Assembly: GCA_947589675.1 (NCBI GenBank)
Contig: CANQCI010000015.1
Coordinates: forward strand, 1-40,333
DNA from: an uncultured Bacilli bacterium
GTDB taxonomy: Bacteria > Bacillota_I > Bacilli_A > RF39 > UBA660
DNA: 40,333 bases
Direction of reading: 5' to 3'
Positions 6,263-17,529 of the stretch are shown here, in pieces. The notes under the pieces were generated by a model. The model did not search any database. It was not told the DNA's origin and worked only from the letters and a program-made list of their open reading frames with translations. The translations under genes were made by a program, and so were the position numbers. The stretch's first letter is position 1; each line of letters opens with the position of its first letter.

Positions 6263-9200
6263 TTAACCTTCATTAAATAATGTGTCTGGTTCAATTTTAA
6301 GTTCATCATTATCCATTAATTTATCTTCTAAAGCTTCACTAGCATCATCATCAATTAAACCTTTTTCAAGTTCCAACTTTATATCACTATATTGTTTATA
6401 GCCTGTACCAGCTGGAATAAGTTTACCAATGATAACGTTTTCTTTTAAGCCTTGAAGATGATCTACTTTACCACGAATAGCTGCATCCGTTAAAACACGG
6501 GTGGTTTCTTGGAATGAAGCGGCAGATAAGAATGAATCGGTTTCGAGAGAACTCTTAGTAATACCTAACATAATTGGATTACCTTTCGCTGGAACTTTAC
6601 CAGCCAAGATCACTGGTTTATTACCATCAGTAAATTCTCTTAAAGAAACGGTTAAACCTTCCACAAAGTCGGAATCACCAGCATCAGTAATTCTTACTTT
6701 ATTAATCATTCTTTTAACTATAATTTCAATATGTTTATCAGAAATATCAACACCTTGAAGTTTATAAACTTTTTGAACTTCTTTTAAGATATATTCTTGA
6801 GCTGTAAGTGGGTCAGTAACAGCTAATAATTCTTTTGGAGCAATAACCCCTTCGGTTAATTTATCACCAGCTTCTACTTTATCACCAACACTTACCCGAA
6901 CTTTCATATTGTAATTAGTTATATGTTCGTGACAACCAGCTTCATTTTCAATGGTAATATTATGTTTACCATTTTGTTCTTCAATTCCAATAACAGTTCC
7001 TGAAACTTCGGCAATCGTGGCTTTTCCTTTTGGTGTCCGAGCTTCAAATAATTCTTCAACTCTTGGAAGCCCTTGCGTAATATCATCACCTGTTGCAACA
7101 CCACCGGTATGGAATGTTCGCATGGTAAGTTGGGTACCTGGTTCCCCAATTGATTGAGCTGCCATAATCCCAACCGCTTCGCCTTTTTCCACAATGTTAC
7201 CAGTAGCCAAGTTACGACCATAACATTTTTGACAAACACCATTATTAGATTTACAAGTTAATACACTTCGAATTTCGACTTTTTTAATTCCTGCTTTTTG
7301 AACTTTGGCTACCACATTTTCGGTAATCATTTCCCCAGCTTCCAAAATAACTTCTTTAGTTTCCGGATTAACAATCCGCTTAGAAGCAAAACGACCTAAA
7401 ATTCTTTCCGCTAAAGGTTCAATAACAGAATTATCTTTATCATTTAATAAATCATATACAACTAAACCTTGAACTGCTCCACAATCATAATCTTTAACAA
7501 TTATATCTTGAGCAACATCAACTAGCCGTCTTGTTAGATAACCTGAGTCGGCTGTTCTAAGAGCTGTATCCGCATCTCCTTTTCGAGCCCCATGGGTTGA
7601 TAAGAAGAACTCGGATACTGATAATCCTTCAATGAATGAAGAAGTAATCGGAATTTCGACGGTTGAACCATCTGGTTTAGCCATTAAGCCTCTCATCCCA
7701 GCTAATTGAGTAAAGTTAGAAATTTTTCCACGAGCTCCACTATTCATCATCATAAATAATGGATTATCATAGTTATTTTCACTAATAGCTTTTAATTCAT
7801 CTTTAATATCATCAGTGGCTTTATTCCAAATTTCGATAACACTTGTATATCTTTCTTGTTCGGTAATTAAACCTCTTTGATATTGTTTATTAACTTTATC
7901 AACGCGAGTGCGAGCTGCTTCAATGATTTCTTCTTTTTTATCACTCCGAATTACATCAGCAATCGAAACCGTAATTCCAGCAATCGTCGAATATTTAAAC
8001 CCTAAATCCTTTAATTTATCAAGCATTATAGATGTTTCTGTTGTTTTATATCTTTTAAATACTTGAGCAATTAATTGTCCTAATGTTTTTTGAACAAAAG
8101 GTTGAACTAAAGGCATCTTCGCAATTTCCTCAGGAATATTAACTCCCATCGGTAAGAAATATTTACTTGGTGTTATACCTTCAATATTTTCCTTAGTTCC
8201 TTCATTTACATAAGGAAAGGTATCTGGTAAAATTTCATTAAATTTAATTTTACCAACAGTTGTAACTAGATATTTATCTTGTTGTTCTTCCGTAAATAAT
8301 TTATATTTAAAAGATTTTGCGGGAATAGCAATTCTGGTATGTAAAGTAATTTCTTTTCTTTCATAAGCCATTAAAGCTTCAAAAGGATCTTTATAAACAT
8401 GACCTTCATAAGGTTCCCCAGCTTTTTCAATCGTTAAATAACAGTTTCCTAAAACCATGTCTTGGCTTGGAGTAACAATTGGTTTTCCATCTTTAGGATT
8501 TAAAATATTATTAGCACCTAACATTAAAATACGAGCTTCGGCTTTAGCTTCTTCTGATAAAGGAACATGGACAGCCATTTGGTCACCATCAAAGTCGGCG
8601 TTAAAAGCGGTACAAACAAGTGGGTGTAGACGAATAGCTTTCCCACCTACTAAAACTGGTTCAAAAGCTTGAATCCCTAAACGGTGTAAAGTTGGTGCCC
8701 GGTTAAGTAAAATTGGGTATTCGGTAATTACATCTTCAACAATATCCCAAATTGATTCATCCCGCATTTCAATTAATTTTTTAGCACCTTTAATATTGTG
8801 AGCTAAACCACGTTCAACAATCCCATTAATAACATGTGGTTTAAATAGTTCAATTGCCATTTCTTTTGGTAAACCACATTGATACATTTTTAAATTTGGA
8901 CCAACAACAATAACGGAACGCCCTGAGTAATCCACCCGTTTACCAAGTAAGTTTTGACGGAAACGACCTTGTTTACCTTTTAACATACTAGATAAACTTT
9001 TTAAAGGTCGATTGCTAGCGGCGGTAATACTCCGACCCCGACGCCCATTATCAAGTAGAGAATCCACAGCTTCTTGAAGCATTCTCTTTTCATTTTGTAC
9101 AATGATAGTTGGTGCTCCTAATTCTAATAATTTTTTTAAACGATTATTCCGATTAATAATTCGGCGATATAAATCATTTAAATCACTGGTAGCAAAACGT

Positions 9201-9940
9201 CCCCCATCAAGTTGAATCATTGGTCTTAATTCGGGTGGAATAACTGGTAAGACATCTAAAACCATCCATTCTGGACGATTACCAGATTCTTGGAAAGCTA
9301 CTAAGCAATCTAAACGTTTAACTAACCGGATTCTTTTTTGACCAGTTGCGTTTTCTAATTCTTGGCGTAAATCTTCAACTTCTTTATCAATATCAACCAA
9401 ACTTAACAATTCTTTAATAGCCTCAGCACCCATACCAACTTTAAAAGTATTACCATACTTTTCATAATAAGTTCGATATTCTTTATCTGATAATGTTTGT
9501 TTTCTTTCAAGAGGAGCTTGCCCTGGGTCAATTACCACATAACTAACAAAATATAATACTTCTTCTAAGTCCCGAGGTGACATATCAAGAACTAGTCCCA
9601 TTTTAGAAGGAACGCCCTTGAAGAACCAAATATGGCTACAAGGAGCTGCTAATTCGATATGTCCCATTCTTTCTCGTCTTACTTTAGACCGAGTAACTTC
9701 AACCCCACAACGATCACAAATAATATTTTTGTATCTTAAGCGTTTATATTTACCACAACTACATTCAAAATCCTTAGTAGGGCCAAATATTTTTTCGCAA
9801 AACAAACCATCTTTTTCGGGTTTTAAAGTCCGATAGTTAATAGTTTCGGGCTTTTTTACTTCACCATAAGACCAACTACGAATTTTTTCCGGTGAAGCTA
9901 TACTAACCTTTATTCCTTTAAATTTACTTACATCGATCAT
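6263..9940 (-). CDS. rpoC: DNA-directed RNA polymerase subunit beta'
   Basis: A 1225-aa beta' subunit, the usual Firmicutes size. The N-terminal zinc site is CSCGKYKRL...CDRCG (about residues 60-78). The catalytic loop [12 protein letters not shown], whose three Asp bind the active-site magnesium, is near residue 450. Bridge helix and trigger-loop region motifs ([29 protein letters not shown]) are intact, and the second zinc site [13 protein letters not shown] is present. It follows rpoB by nine bases and ends in a strong terminator. Nothing truncated or frameshifted was seen. It ends in an acidic tail. Confidence 0.99.
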   Translation of the reverse strand: MIDVSKFKGIKVSIASPEKIRSWSYGEVKKPETINYRTLKPEKDGLFCEKIFGPTKDFECSCGKYKRLRYKNIICDRCGVEVTRSKVRRERMGHIELAAPCSHIWFFKGVPSKMGLVLDMSPRDLEEVLYFVSYVVIDPGQAPLERKQTLSDKEYRTYYEKYGNTFKVGMGAEAIKELLSLVDIDKEVEDLRQELENATGQKRIRLVKRLDCLVAFQESGNRPEWMVLDVLPVIPPELRPMIQLDGGRFATSDLNDLYRRIINRNNRLKKLLELGAPTIIVQNEKRMLQEAVDSLLDNGRRGRSITAASNRPLKSLSSMLKGKQGRFRQNLLGKRVDYSGRSVIVVGPNLKMYQCGLPKEMAIELFKPHVINGIVERGLAHNIKGAKKLIEMRDESIWDIVEDVITEYPILLNRAPTLHRLGIQAFEPVLVGGKAIRLHPLVCTAFNADFDGDQMAVHVPLSEEAKAEARILMLGANNILNPKDGKPIVTPSQDMVLGNCYLTIEKAGEPYEGHVYKDPFEALMAYERKEITLHTRIAIPAKSFKYKLFTEEQQDKYLVTTVGKIKFNEILPDTFPYVNEGTKENIEGITPSKYFLPMGVNIPEEIAKMPLVQPFVQKTLGQLIAQVFKRYKTTETSIMLDKLKDLGFKYSTIAGITVSIADVIRSDKKEEIIEAARTRVDKVNKQYQRGLITEQERYTSVIEIWNKATDDIKDELKAISENNYDNPLFMMMNSGARGKISNFTQLAGMRGLMAKPDGSTVEIPITSSFIEGLSVSEFFLSTHGARKGDADTALRTADSGYLTRRLVDVAQDIIVKDYDCGAVQGLVVYDLLNDKDNSVIEPLAERILGRFASKRIVNPETKEVILEAGEMITENVVAKVQKAGIKKVEIRSVLTCKSNNGVCQKCYGRNLATGNIVEKGEAVGIMAAQSIGEPGTQLTMRTFHTGGVATGDDITQGLPRVEELFEARTPKGKATIAEVSGTVIGIEEQNGKHNITIENEAGCHEHITNYNMKVRVSVGDKVEAGDKLTEGVIAPKELLAVTDPLTAQEYILKEVQKVYKLQGVDISDKHIEIIVKRMINKVRITDAGDSDFVEGLTVSLREFTDGNKPVILAGKVPAKGNPIMLGITKSSLETDSFLSAASFQETTRVLTDAAIRGKVDHLQGLKENVIIGKLIPAGTGYKQYSDIKLELEKGLIDDDASEALEDKLMDNDELKIEPDTLFNEG

Positions 9941-9949
9941 TTAAATCAC

Positions 9950-12900
9950 CTACTCCCCATCTTCGATATCATTTATGGCGATATCACCAGGAAATTCTAA
10001 ATCATCTAAACTAGATTCTTCTTCTTCGTCTTCCTCATCTTCATAAGGTGGATTTTCCGGTTCACTATATATAGGTTCTGAAACTATTTCATCATCTTTT
10101 TTAGGTGAATTAATTTCAATTTCATTTATACTGAAAGCCTCAGTATCATCGTCATCCTCTTCAATATCTTTAAATTCCACAACTTCATCATCATTATTTA
10201 TTACTTGAACATCTAAACCTAAAGCTTGAAATTCTTTAACTAATACTCTAAAGCTTTCTGGTACTCCAGCTTGATTAATAACTTTACCTTTTACTAAAGA
10301 CTCATAAACTTTAACTCGACCAACAATGTCATCAGCTTTAACAGTTAAAATTTCTTGTAAAACATGGCTAGCACCATAAGCATATAATGCCCAAACTTCC
10401 ATTTCTCCAAATCTTTGTCCACCAAATTGAGCTTTACCACCTAAAGGTTGTTGCGTGACTAAAGAGTATGGACCAGTTGCTCTCGCATGTAACTTATCAT
10501 CAACCATGTGATGTAATTTAACCATGTACATTATACCAACATTAACTCGGTTATCAAAAGCTTCACCAGTTCGTCCATCATATAAAGTAACTTTACCATC
10601 TTCACTCATGTTAGCATCTTTCATTTCAGCGGAAATATCATCCCAAGTGGCACTATCAAATACTGGGGTAGCATAATGAACGCCTAATTTTTTACCAGCC
10701 ATTCCTAAATGTAATTCCAAAATTTGCCCAATGTTCATCCGTGATGGCACCCCAAGAGGGTTAAGCATAACATCAACTGGACGTCCATCTGGTAAATAAG
10801 GCATGTCTTCTTCTGGTAAAATCAAGGAAATAACCCCTTTATTACCATGCCGTCCAGACATCTTATCACCAACTTGAATTTTCCGTTTTTGAATGATATA
10901 AACCCGAATTACTTTTGATACACCAGCTGGTAGTTCATCACTATTTTCTTTAGTATAAACTTTAATATCATGAACTATGCCGCCAGCTCCGTGTTCAACT
11001 CTAAGTGAAGTATCCCGTACTTCCCGAGTCTTTTCGCCAAATATGGCATGAAGTAATTTTTCTTCACTAGTTAATTCTTGAACACCTTTTGGAGTAACTT
11101 TACCAACTAAAATATCCCCTTCACGAACTTCGGTTCCAATCCGAACAATACCACTAGCATCAAGATTTTTCCGAGCATCATCCCCAACATTAGGAATATC
11201 TCTTGTAATTTCCTCAGGTCCTAATTTTGTATCTCGACAATCAATATCGTAATGAGCAATATGTAAAGATGTATAAACATCATCTTTGACTAAACGTTCA
11301 TTTAATATAACGGCATCTTCATAGTTATAACCATCAAAAGTCATGAATGCAACTGTTAAGTTTTTCCCTAAAGCCAGTTCCCCTTTATCAGTTGATGGTC
11401 CATCAGCAATAACTTGACCACGATGCACGACATCTCCTTCATGAACTAAAGGATGATGATTAACACAAGTAGAAGCATTACTTCTTTCAAAATTAGCTAA
11501 ATAATAGGTATCTTTTCCTTTAGCAACTTTAACCACTATTTTTAAGCCATCGGCATATTCAACTACCCCATCAGCTTTACAAACAATGGTCGAACCAGAA
11601 TCTCTGGCCGCAATATATTCTACACCGGTTCCAACAATTGGTGCCTCAGGTACTAATAATGGCACGGCTTGCCGTTGCATGTTAGCTCCCATTAATGTCC
11701 GATGGGCATCATCAAATTCCAAGAATGGAATACAACTTGTAGTAATAGAAACTACTTGACTTGGAGCCACATCCATGAAATTAACATTTTCTCTTTTAGC
11801 ATAAACGTTATCACCATTAATCCGAACAATTACTTGATCTTCGGCAATTTTATTACCATCTAATTTGGTTGTTGCTTGAGCTATATAGAAGTCTTTTTCT
11901 TCATCTGCAGTTAAATAAACGATTTCCTCAGTAGCTTCGCCATTTATCACTTTACGATATGGTGTCATAATAAAACCATATTCATTAACTTTCGCATAAC
12001 CAGCTAAAGATGTAATTAACCCAATATTTTGTCCTTCGGGAGATTCAATTGGACAAATCCGTCCATAGTGAGAGGCATTAACATCTCGAACATCCATCCC
12101 AGCTCGATCTCTTGACAAACCACCTGGTCCTAAGCTTGATAAACGTCTTTTATCAGTTAATTCGGCAATGGGATTAACTTGATCCATGAATTTGGACAAT
12201 TGGCTAGACCCAAAAAATTCTTTTAAAGCTGCAGTTACTGGGCGAATATTAATTAAGGTTTTTGGTGTTACAACGTCTAATTCTTGAGTTGTCATTCTTT
12301 CCCGAATAACTCTTTCCATTCTTGCCATACCAGTTCTAAATTGATTTTGAATTAATTCGCCAACTTGTCTTACCCGTCTATTACCTAAATTATCTATTTC
12401 ATCAACACTACCAATATTACTATGTAAACCAATATAATAAGATAGGGAAGCATAAACATCAGGAATAGTTAAACGTTTAATATCAACAGTAGTATCAACA
12501 CCAATTAAATTAATAGTTTTCTTATCATCGGCTGGATCAACTACTTTAACTGTTTGAATAGTATCAATATCATCTAATTCTTCATTAATACTTATTTTCT
12601 TGACATTTAATCCTTTTTCAAATAAAGGTCTAATTTTTTCTAATATATCTTTAGTTATTACTGTATTACTTTCCACAATTACTTCATCATTATCAATAAT
12701 TGGTTCAGCTAAAGTTAATCCAAGTAATCTATCTAAAACGTTAAGTTTTTTATTAAATTTATAACGGCCTACTTTAGCTAAGTCATAACGGAAACGATCA
12801 AAGAACCGGGTAATTAATTGGTTCTTAGCTGAATCTAACGTTGCTGGTTCCCCTGGTCTTAATTTTTCATATATTTCAATTAAGGCTTCATCAGTATTTT

Positions 12901-13579
12901 TTGTGCTATCCTTTTCTAAGGTATTTTTAATATAATCATTATCCCCAAAGGTATTTAAAATATCTTCATCACTTGATAAACCTAAAGCCCGAAGTAAAGT
13001 CGTCACAGTTACTTTTCTTGTCCGGTCAATTCTGACATATAAAACATCCCGAGCATCAGTTTCATATTCAAGCCATGTCCCCTTATTAGGGATAATTTCC
13101 CCACTTACAATCCGTCGGCCATTTTTATCTATTTCTCTTTTAAAATAAACACTTGGACTCCGAACTAATTGCGAAACAATTACTCTTTCTGCCCCATTAA
13201 TGATGAAGGTTCCTGCTTCTGTCATTAATGGCATATCACCTAGGAAAATAGTTTGTTCTTTTACTTCCCCAGTTTCATGGATGAATAACCGAGCTTCCAC
13301 TTTAAGTGGTGCCGCATAATTCACCATTCTTTCCTTTGCTTCCTTAATGGAATATCTAGGTTCATCAAAATAATAATCCCCAAATTCTAAGGAAATATTG
13401 CCCGTAAAACTTTCCACGGGAAAAAGTTCATCAAAAATTTCTTTTATTCCATCAGTTAAAAATTCTTGATAACTCTTTTTTTGAATTTCTAATAAATCAG
13501 TTAATTCTAAAGTATTTTTCGTCTTGGAAAAACTTCTTCTTTCACGATAGTCGCCAAATTTTTGGACTTTATAAGCCAT
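9950..13579 (-). CDS. rpoB: DNA-directed RNA polymerase subunit beta
   Basis: A 1209-aa beta subunit of the core polymerase, complete through the conserved C-terminal region ([13 protein letters not shown]). It ends in a roughly 80-residue Asp/Glu-rich extension, longer than in most relatives. In the rifampicin pocket the usual THKRRLSALGPGG reads [13 protein letters not shown]: the His at E. coli position 526 is Asp476 here, and the later conserved PEGPN is PEGQN. Both are positions where changes give rifampicin resistance in model bacteria, so intrinsic insensitivity is likely. The ATG is preceded by GGGGTGAT. A promoter (13650-13678) lies between it and ybxB; rpoC follows nine bases later. 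Confidence 0.99.
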   Translation of the reverse strand: MAYKVQKFGDYRERRSFSKTKNTLELTDLLEIQKKSYQEFLTDGIKEIFDELFPVESFTGNISLEFGDYYFDEPRYSIKEAKERMVNYAAPLKVEARLFIHETGEVKEQTIFLGDMPLMTEAGTFIINGAERVIVSQLVRSPSVYFKREIDKNGRRIVSGEIIPNKGTWLEYETDARDVLYVRIDRTRKVTVTTLLRALGLSSDEDILNTFGDNDYIKNTLEKDSTKNTDEALIEIYEKLRPGEPATLDSAKNQLITRFFDRFRYDLAKVGRYKFNKKLNVLDRLLGLTLAEPIIDNDEVIVESNTVITKDILEKIRPLFEKGLNVKKISINEELDDIDTIQTVKVVDPADDKKTINLIGVDTTVDIKRLTIPDVYASLSYYIGLHSNIGSVDEIDNLGNRRVRQVGELIQNQFRTGMARMERVIRERMTTQELDVVTPKTLINIRPVTAALKEFFGSSQLSKFMDQVNPIAELTDKRRLSSLGPGGLSRDRAGMDVRDVNASHYGRICPIESPEGQNIGLITSLAGYAKVNEYGFIMTPYRKVINGEATEEIVYLTADEEKDFYIAQATTKLDGNKIAEDQVIVRINGDNVYAKRENVNFMDVAPSQVVSITTSCIPFLEFDDAHRTLMGANMQRQAVPLLVPEAPIVGTGVEYIAARDSGSTIVCKADGVVEYADGLKIVVKVAKGKDTYYLANFERSNASTCVNHHPLVHEGDVVHRGQVIADGPSTDKGELALGKNLTVAFMTFDGYNYEDAVILNERLVKDDVYTSLHIAHYDIDCRDTKLGPEEITRDIPNVGDDARKNLDASGIVRIGTEVREGDILVGKVTPKGVQELTSEEKLLHAIFGEKTREVRDTSLRVEHGAGGIVHDIKVYTKENSDELPAGVSKVIRVYIIQKRKIQVGDKMSGRHGNKGVISLILPEEDMPYLPDGRPVDVMLNPLGVPSRMNIGQILELHLGMAGKKLGVHYATPVFDSATWDDISAEMKDANMSEDGKVTLYDGRTGEAFDNRVNVGIMYMVKLHHMVDDKLHARATGPYSLVTQQPLGGKAQFGGQRFGEMEVWALYAYGASHVLQEILTVKADDIVGRVKVYESLVKGKVINQAGVPESFRVLVKEFQALGLDVQVINNDDEVVEFKDIEEDDDDTEAFSINEIEINSPKKDDEIVSEPIYSEPENPPYEDEEDEEEESSLDDLEFPGDIAINDIEDGE

Positions 13580-13649
13580 GATATCACCCCATACACAATT
13601 TTTTTAAGACTATTTTTATTTATAAAAATAAATACGCCACCAATTTAAA

Positions 13650-13678
13650 ATTCTAATTTAAGTCGCTCTTTTTGTCAA
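13650..13678 (-). promoter_or_regulatory. Promoter of rpoBC
   Basis: On the minus strand TTGACA (13678-13673), 17-base spacer, TAGAAT (13655-13650). The -35 box contains the TGA stop of ybxB. The leader before rpoB holds a TTTATTT/AAATAAA hairpin of unknown role. Confidence 0.65.
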
Positions 13679-14265
13679 CAAATTTCTGCTTTTACGACAT
13701 AAAAACCTTTATTTTTTTCCATAATCGCCATTTTATATGTTGGTTCTAATTCTTTCATCAAAGATTTCACCCCTTGATCCTTGCGAACCACAAACCACAA
13801 CTCACCCGATTTATTTAAATAAGTTTTCGCATTTATTAATATATCTAAGACAACTTTTTTCCCCGCTCTAATCGGCGGATTAGTGATGATTAAATCATAA
13901 TGTTCCTGCACATTTTCGTAAATATTACTTATAAAAGCCGTGCTATTTACTTTATTTTCTTTTATATTCCTCATTGCGAGGTGCACCGCTCGTTTATTTA
14001 CATCAATTAAATCAAAATTAACATTTAAAAGTTTACTTAAAACAATTCCGATAAAACCGTAGCCGCAACCAACATCTAAACCATTCTCAATTTCCTTTTT
14101 ATTTTTTAAATAACTATCAATTAACACTCGCGAGCCATAATCAATCTTACTTTTGGAAAAAACACCATTATCACTGAAAAAAGTAAAAGGAGTTCCCTTT
14201 TTTTCAAATTTTAAAATCTTTATTTCACTCTTTAAGTATGGGTCATTTGTAAAATAGTGTTCCAA
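13675..14265 (-). CDS. ybxB: Class I SAM-dependent methyltransferase, RsmC/YbxB family
   Basis: A 196-aa methyltransferase with SAM-binding motif LDVGCGYGFIG (about residues 63-73), an acidic residue at the end of strand 2 (DLIDVNKRA) and the target-base motif NPPIRAGK, as in 16S rRNA G1207 methyltransferase RsmC. B. subtilis has the same gene (ybxB) directly upstream of rpoB, and the order ybxB-rpoB-rpoC is kept here. Specificity for 16S rRNA guanine is inferred from family. It has its own promoter at 14297-14326 and its stop overlaps the rpoB -35 box. Confidence 0.93.
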   Translation of the reverse strand: MEHYFTNDPYLKSEIKILKFEKKGTPFTFFSDNGVFSKSKIDYGSRVLIDSYLKNKKEIENGLDVGCGYGFIGIVLSKLLNVNFDLIDVNKRAVHLAMRNIKENKVNSTAFISNIYENVQEHYDLIITNPPIRAGKKVVLDILINAKTYLNKSGELWFVVRKDQGVKSLMKELEPTYKMAIMEKNKGFYVVKAEIC

Positions 14266-14296
14266 AGGCTCTTCCCCTTTTCCTGCGTATGTAGTT

Positions 14297-14326
14297 AGTA
14301 TAGCAAAAATCGCCCTGAAAAGTCAA
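14297..14326 (-). promoter_or_regulatory. Promoter of ybxB
   Basis: On the minus strand TTGACT (14326-14321), 18-base spacer, TATACT (14302-14297), about 30 bases before the ybxB start. Confidence 0.65.
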
Positions 14327-14345
14327 TGTTTTTTTGGCACTTTTT

Positions 14346-15392
14346 TCACTTACATATTTTTACAAAATTATCTTTATTTTTATTACTAAAATAAGTTTTA
14401 TTTTCCTTATTACAAACCACAACATTAAATTTTTCTAACTCATAATATTTACCAATAAGATTTTTTTCTTGGTCAAAAATATCTTTACTTTCCTCATTTA
14501 AAAGTAAATCAGCCAAAGTCAAACGAGTATCACTTATAACATACTTTAATTCATAAATATTATTCGCATCATATTTAATAAATATATCATCTAATCCATA
14601 TAAATAATATTTTTTATCTATTACATAATCTTTAGCTTTATCTTCTTCATTATTAATTACTTCAATACTATATTTACTATAATCTTTTGGATACAATTTC
14701 GTATTATCTAAATTAATATAATTTATCCCTTTTTCTTCGCTTAAACTTTTAACTCTTCCCACCACGATTAAATCATCATAAATTCGATAATTTTTTAAAT
14801 TATCTTTAGTTTTAATTCTAACTATCGATGATTGGCTAAACAAAACATGACCATTTAAAGAACTATTACCATTTTCATAAAAACTCATTTCAATCGTATC
14901 TATCCCAACAATTTTACTAACTTTTCCTTCTATTTTAACAAATCTATTTTTATAATCGGCAAATGATTCTAAAGCTTCCGATAAAAAAGAATTAACATTT
15001 ATTAAATCTAAATCATCTTGAGCACAAACATAATTTTTTTCATAACCAACATCAACAACTAATTTTTTACCACAATCAAATAATCGATAAAAAATACTAT
15101 CAAAAGTAATTACCTTTTTACTACTTACCACTTTTTTAGCATAAATAGGTATTCTTTTTAAGGTTATAGTTAAAAAATTATCAACCACAAAAGTACTTAC
15201 CAGTATTAAAAATATACATATTATAGAACATATCATCTTATTTTTAAAAAGCTTTAATGTATTTAGAAAAATTACTATCAATCCTATAATAATTAAAATT
15301 AATCTTATTACAGAATAATTATTAATTAAAAATGCTCCCAAAATAAATAATAATCCCATTACAATTCCTAAATATTTCTTCATTTGCACCAT
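14346..15392 (-). CDS. Membrane protein of unknown function, 348 aa
   Basis: I do not recognise this protein. Two or three hydrophobic segments lie in the first ~75 residues (IVMGLLFILGAFLI, LILIIIGLIVIFL, IICIFLILVSTFVV), followed by a soluble domain of about 270 residues. Its middle (FVKIEGKVSKIVGIDTIEMSFY ... IYDDLIVVGRVKSL) has the strand pattern of an OB-fold. The last part carries a few scattered cysteines. It is downstream of hup and upstream of ybxB, separated from both by terminators or promoters, so it looks monocistronic. Start is ambiguous between ATG 15392 and the ATG three codons later; neither has a strong Shine-Dalgarno. Confidence 0.7.
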   Translation of the reverse strand: MVQMKKYLGIVMGLLFILGAFLINNYSVIRLILIIIGLIVIFLNTLKLFKNKMICSIICIFLILVSTFVVDNFLTITLKRIPIYAKKVVSSKKVITFDSIFYRLFDCGKKLVVDVGYEKNYVCAQDDLDLINVNSFLSEALESFADYKNRFVKIEGKVSKIVGIDTIEMSFYENGNSSLNGHVLFSQSSIVRIKTKDNLKNYRIYDDLIVVGRVKSLSEEKGINYINLDNTKLYPKDYSKYSIEVINNEEDKAKDYVIDKKYYLYGLDDIFIKYDANNIYELKYVISDTRLTLADLLLNEESKDIFDQEKNLIGKYYELEKFNVVVCNKENKTYFSNKNKDNFVKICK

Positions 15393-15434
15393 TCTTTCTT
15401 ACTTTTATTATAACCTTTTTAACTATTAAAAAAC

Positions 15435-15466
15435 ATTAAAAAATTGGTGAAATAAACCACCAATTT
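15435..15466 (-). terminator. Terminator of hup
   Basis: Nine-bp stem AAATTGGTG/CACCAATTT (15466-15458 with 15449-15441), eight-base loop and T tract, 23 bases past the hup stop. Confidence 0.9.
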
Positions 15467-15488
15467 CTTACTTCATTAATTATTTTAA

Positions 15489-15761
15489 TTAATTTAAAGC
15501 ATCTTTTAATTTGCTTCCAGCTTTGAATGAAGCAACAGTCTTTGCTGGAATTTTGATAGCTTCTTTTGTTAAAGGATTAATACCTTCTCTAGCAGCTCTT
15601 TTTTTAGCACTAAATGTACCAAAACCAACTAAAGAAACTTTGCCATCTTTTTTAAGTCCAGCAGTAATTCCTTTAATAGTAGCATCTAAGGCACGAGCAG
15701 CATCAGCTTTAGTTAAGCCAGCTTCTTTTGCTATCATTTCTACTAATTCTACTTTAGACAT
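15489..15761 (-). CDS. hup: HU-family DNA-binding protein
   Basis: A 90-aa histone-like HU protein that bends and compacts DNA as a dimer. Visible features are the N-terminal helical dimerisation part (MSKVELVEMIAKEAGLTKAD), the VSLVGFGTF signature near residues 43-51, the DNA-binding arm around the conserved NPLTKE, and the closing FKAGSKLKDAL. Full length. Start is ATG after GGGAGG. The order hup next to spoIVA is as in B. subtilis. A perfect palindrome lies in its leader. Confidence 0.98.
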   Translation of the reverse strand: MSKVELVEMIAKEAGLTKADAARALDATIKGITAGLKKDGKVSLVGFGTFSAKKRAAREGINPLTKEAIKIPAKTVASFKAGSKLKDALN

Positions 15762-15794
15762 GTTTCTTACCTCCCATACATTCTAAATTTATCT

Positions 15795-15811
15795 TAAGGA
15801 CATTGTCCTTA
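15795..15811. promoter_or_regulatory. Perfect palindrome in the hup leader
   Basis: TAAGGACA and TGTCCTTA flank a single base, 34 bases upstream of hup. It may be an operator or an mRNA hairpin (7-bp stem). A possible -35/-10 pair (TTGATT, 17 bases, TAATCT) lies just upstream, placing it near the transcript start. Confidence 0.45.
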
Positions 15812-15847
15812 CATATTAAGATTAGCAAATCTTGTTTTTAAAATCAA

Positions 15848-15886
15848 TAAAAAATAGTAATTTCCTTAAAAAATTACTATTTTTTG
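15848..15886 (-). terminator. Terminator of spoIVA
   Basis: A stem of about 12 bp (15882-15871 with 15863-15852) followed by T-rich sequence on the minus strand. It lies 42 bases past the spoIVA stop and keeps spoIVA transcription out of hup. Confidence 0.8.
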
Positions 15887-15924
15887 TCTAATTATACACA
15901 TTTTTTTGACTATTATTTGACATT

Positions 15925-17403
15925 TTAAAGCACTATGGCTATTAAAGTATTTGATCCTTTATTCACTATTTTAGTTACAGTATCTTTTAATTTATAACGA
16001 GTATTATCGGGCATCATACTAAGTTTAGCTTGAATGCCTTCTTGAACAATATTTTCTAAGCTGCGACCAAAAATTTCACTTTTCCAAATACTTGTGGCAT
16101 CTTTTTCATAATCTTGCATTAACCGATTAATTAATTCTTTAGATTGAACTTCACTCCCAATAATGGGTTCAAATGTTGATTCAACATCCACTTTGATCAG
16201 ATGAATACTTGAAGCTAAAGCTTTTAATTTAACACCATAGCGATTACCTTGCTTTACTAATTCGGGAGTATTAAGTTTAAGTTCCCGGGTGGTCGGATAA
16301 ACAATGCCATAACCAGTTGACTTAGCCATCTTAAGGGCTGACTTAATATTATCCATTTCTTCTTTATCAGTACTATAAGTAGAAAATATTTTCAAAAGTC
16401 CAGCTTTAGTTGTAACTGTATCACCCATGATAGATTTTAAAGTTTCCGTATATAATTCGTTCGAACTTTCCAAATTAACTGTAACAGTTCCTGTTGAAGC
16501 ATCAAGTTCACTAATATAAGCTTTATTAATGTATGGGGAATCTTCAAAATGTTCTAAAATATAATCAACATCTTTAACTTTTTCCACACTAACCACACTT
16601 TCCCGAATCTTTTCCATATAATGATTTTTAATTTCATGCTTTATTGGTAAAACATGAACCCAATCGGGTATTGATACTTTAATATCTAAAACTGGAAATT
16701 CGTATAATGCAGCCTTTAAAATTTCCATTATTTCTTTTTCATTCATTAATTCGGCACTTATTGGCATAACAGGAACTTCGTAATTTTCACTTAAACTTCG
16801 GGCTAAGGCAACAGTTTCGGTATTAGTTGGATGCACACTATTTAAAATAACGATAAAAGGTTTACCAATTGTTTTAAGTTCATTAATAACTTTAGCTTCT
16901 GCTTCTAAATAAGCATCCCGTTTGATTTCACCAAAAGAACCATCAGTTGTTACCACAATCCCTATTGTTGCATGATCTTTAATAACCTTTTCCGTGCCAA
17001 TTTCTGCTGCTTCGACAAAAGGAATAGCATCTTCAAACCAGGGACTTTTCACCATACGCGGATTTCCTTCTTCATCAACAAACCCATTGGCCTCCGGTAT
17101 AACATACCCAACACAATCCACTAATTTAACATTAGTTGAAAATTCATTAATCTTGATATTTGCCCCATTACTAGGAACAAACTTAGGCTCGGTTGTCATA
17201 ATTGTTTTACCTTGGGCACTTTGAGGAATCTCATCTAAACACCTTTTCTTTTCATATTCATCAGTAATATTAGGAACAATTAAATTTTCAATAAACCTTT
17301 TAATAAAAGTTGATTTACCAGTCCGCACTGCTCCTACGATACCTAAATAAATTTCACCATTACCCCTCTTGGCAATTGAAGATATTATTTTTTCTTTTTC
17401 CAT
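15925..17403 (-). CDS. spoIVA: Stage IV sporulation protein A (spore coat basement ATPase)
   Basis: A 492-aa homologue of SpoIVA, the ATPase that polymerises on the outer forespore membrane and forms the base layer of the coat. The P-loop GAVRTGKST is at residues 24-32. The typical GTPase-derived middle with the TEPKFVP and VDCVGYV motifs, and the conserved C-terminus (FGRSLENIVQEGIQAKLSMM ... LIAIVL) are present, so the protein is full length and looks functional. It marks the organism as a genuine endospore former. A candidate SigE-type promoter is at 17426-17454, matching its mother-cell expression in B. subtilis. It is directly upstream of hup. Confidence 0.98.
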   Translation of the reverse strand: MEKEKIISSIAKRGNGEIYLGIVGAVRTGKSTFIKRFIENLIVPNITDEYEKKRCLDEIPQSAQGKTIMTTEPKFVPSNGANIKINEFSTNVKLVDCVGYVIPEANGFVDEEGNPRMVKSPWFEDAIPFVEAAEIGTEKVIKDHATIGIVVTTDGSFGEIKRDAYLEAEAKVINELKTIGKPFIVILNSVHPTNTETVALARSLSENYEVPVMPISAELMNEKEIMEILKAALYEFPVLDIKVSIPDWVHVLPIKHEIKNHYMEKIRESVVSVEKVKDVDYILEHFEDSPYINKAYISELDASTGTVTVNLESSNELYTETLKSIMGDTVTTKAGLLKIFSTYSTDKEEMDNIKSALKMAKSTGYGIVYPTTRELKLNTPELVKQGNRYGVKLKALASSIHLIKVDVESTFEPIIGSEVQSKELINRLMQDYEKDATSIWKSEIFGRSLENIVQEGIQAKLSMMPDNTRYKLKDTVTKIVNKGSNTLIAIVL

Positions 17404-17425
17404 AAGCCACCAATCTTTCTTTTAA

Positions 17426-17454
17426 ACTTTATGATAATTAAATAAAGTTTATTC
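17426..17454 (-). promoter_or_regulatory. Candidate SigE-type promoter of spoIVA
   Basis: On the minus strand GAATAAA (17454-17448), 14-base spacer, CATAAAGT (17433-17426), close to the known SigE -10 CATACAAT and its short spacing, with about 22 bases to the ATG. It sits within an inverted repeat AAACTTTAT/ATAAAGTTT. No housekeeping-type boxes are evident. Confidence 0.4.
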
Positions 17455-17457
17455 CAA

Positions 17458-17482
17458 AAGTGAAAAGGACTCGAATGAGTCC
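17458..17482 (-). terminator. Possible terminator of the small ORF
   Basis: GGACTC/GAGTCC stem (17482-17477 with 17472-17467) with an ATTC loop and TTTTCACTTTT following on the minus strand. Confidence 0.5.
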
Positions 17483-17529
17483 CAGAAATGTATATAAATT
17501 AGTTTTTTTAAATCGTCATAGATTTTCTT

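Noticed and set aside
6919-7242. 107-codon minus-strand frame inside rpoC
   Set aside because: Overlaps conserved rpoC sequence in another frame; shadow.
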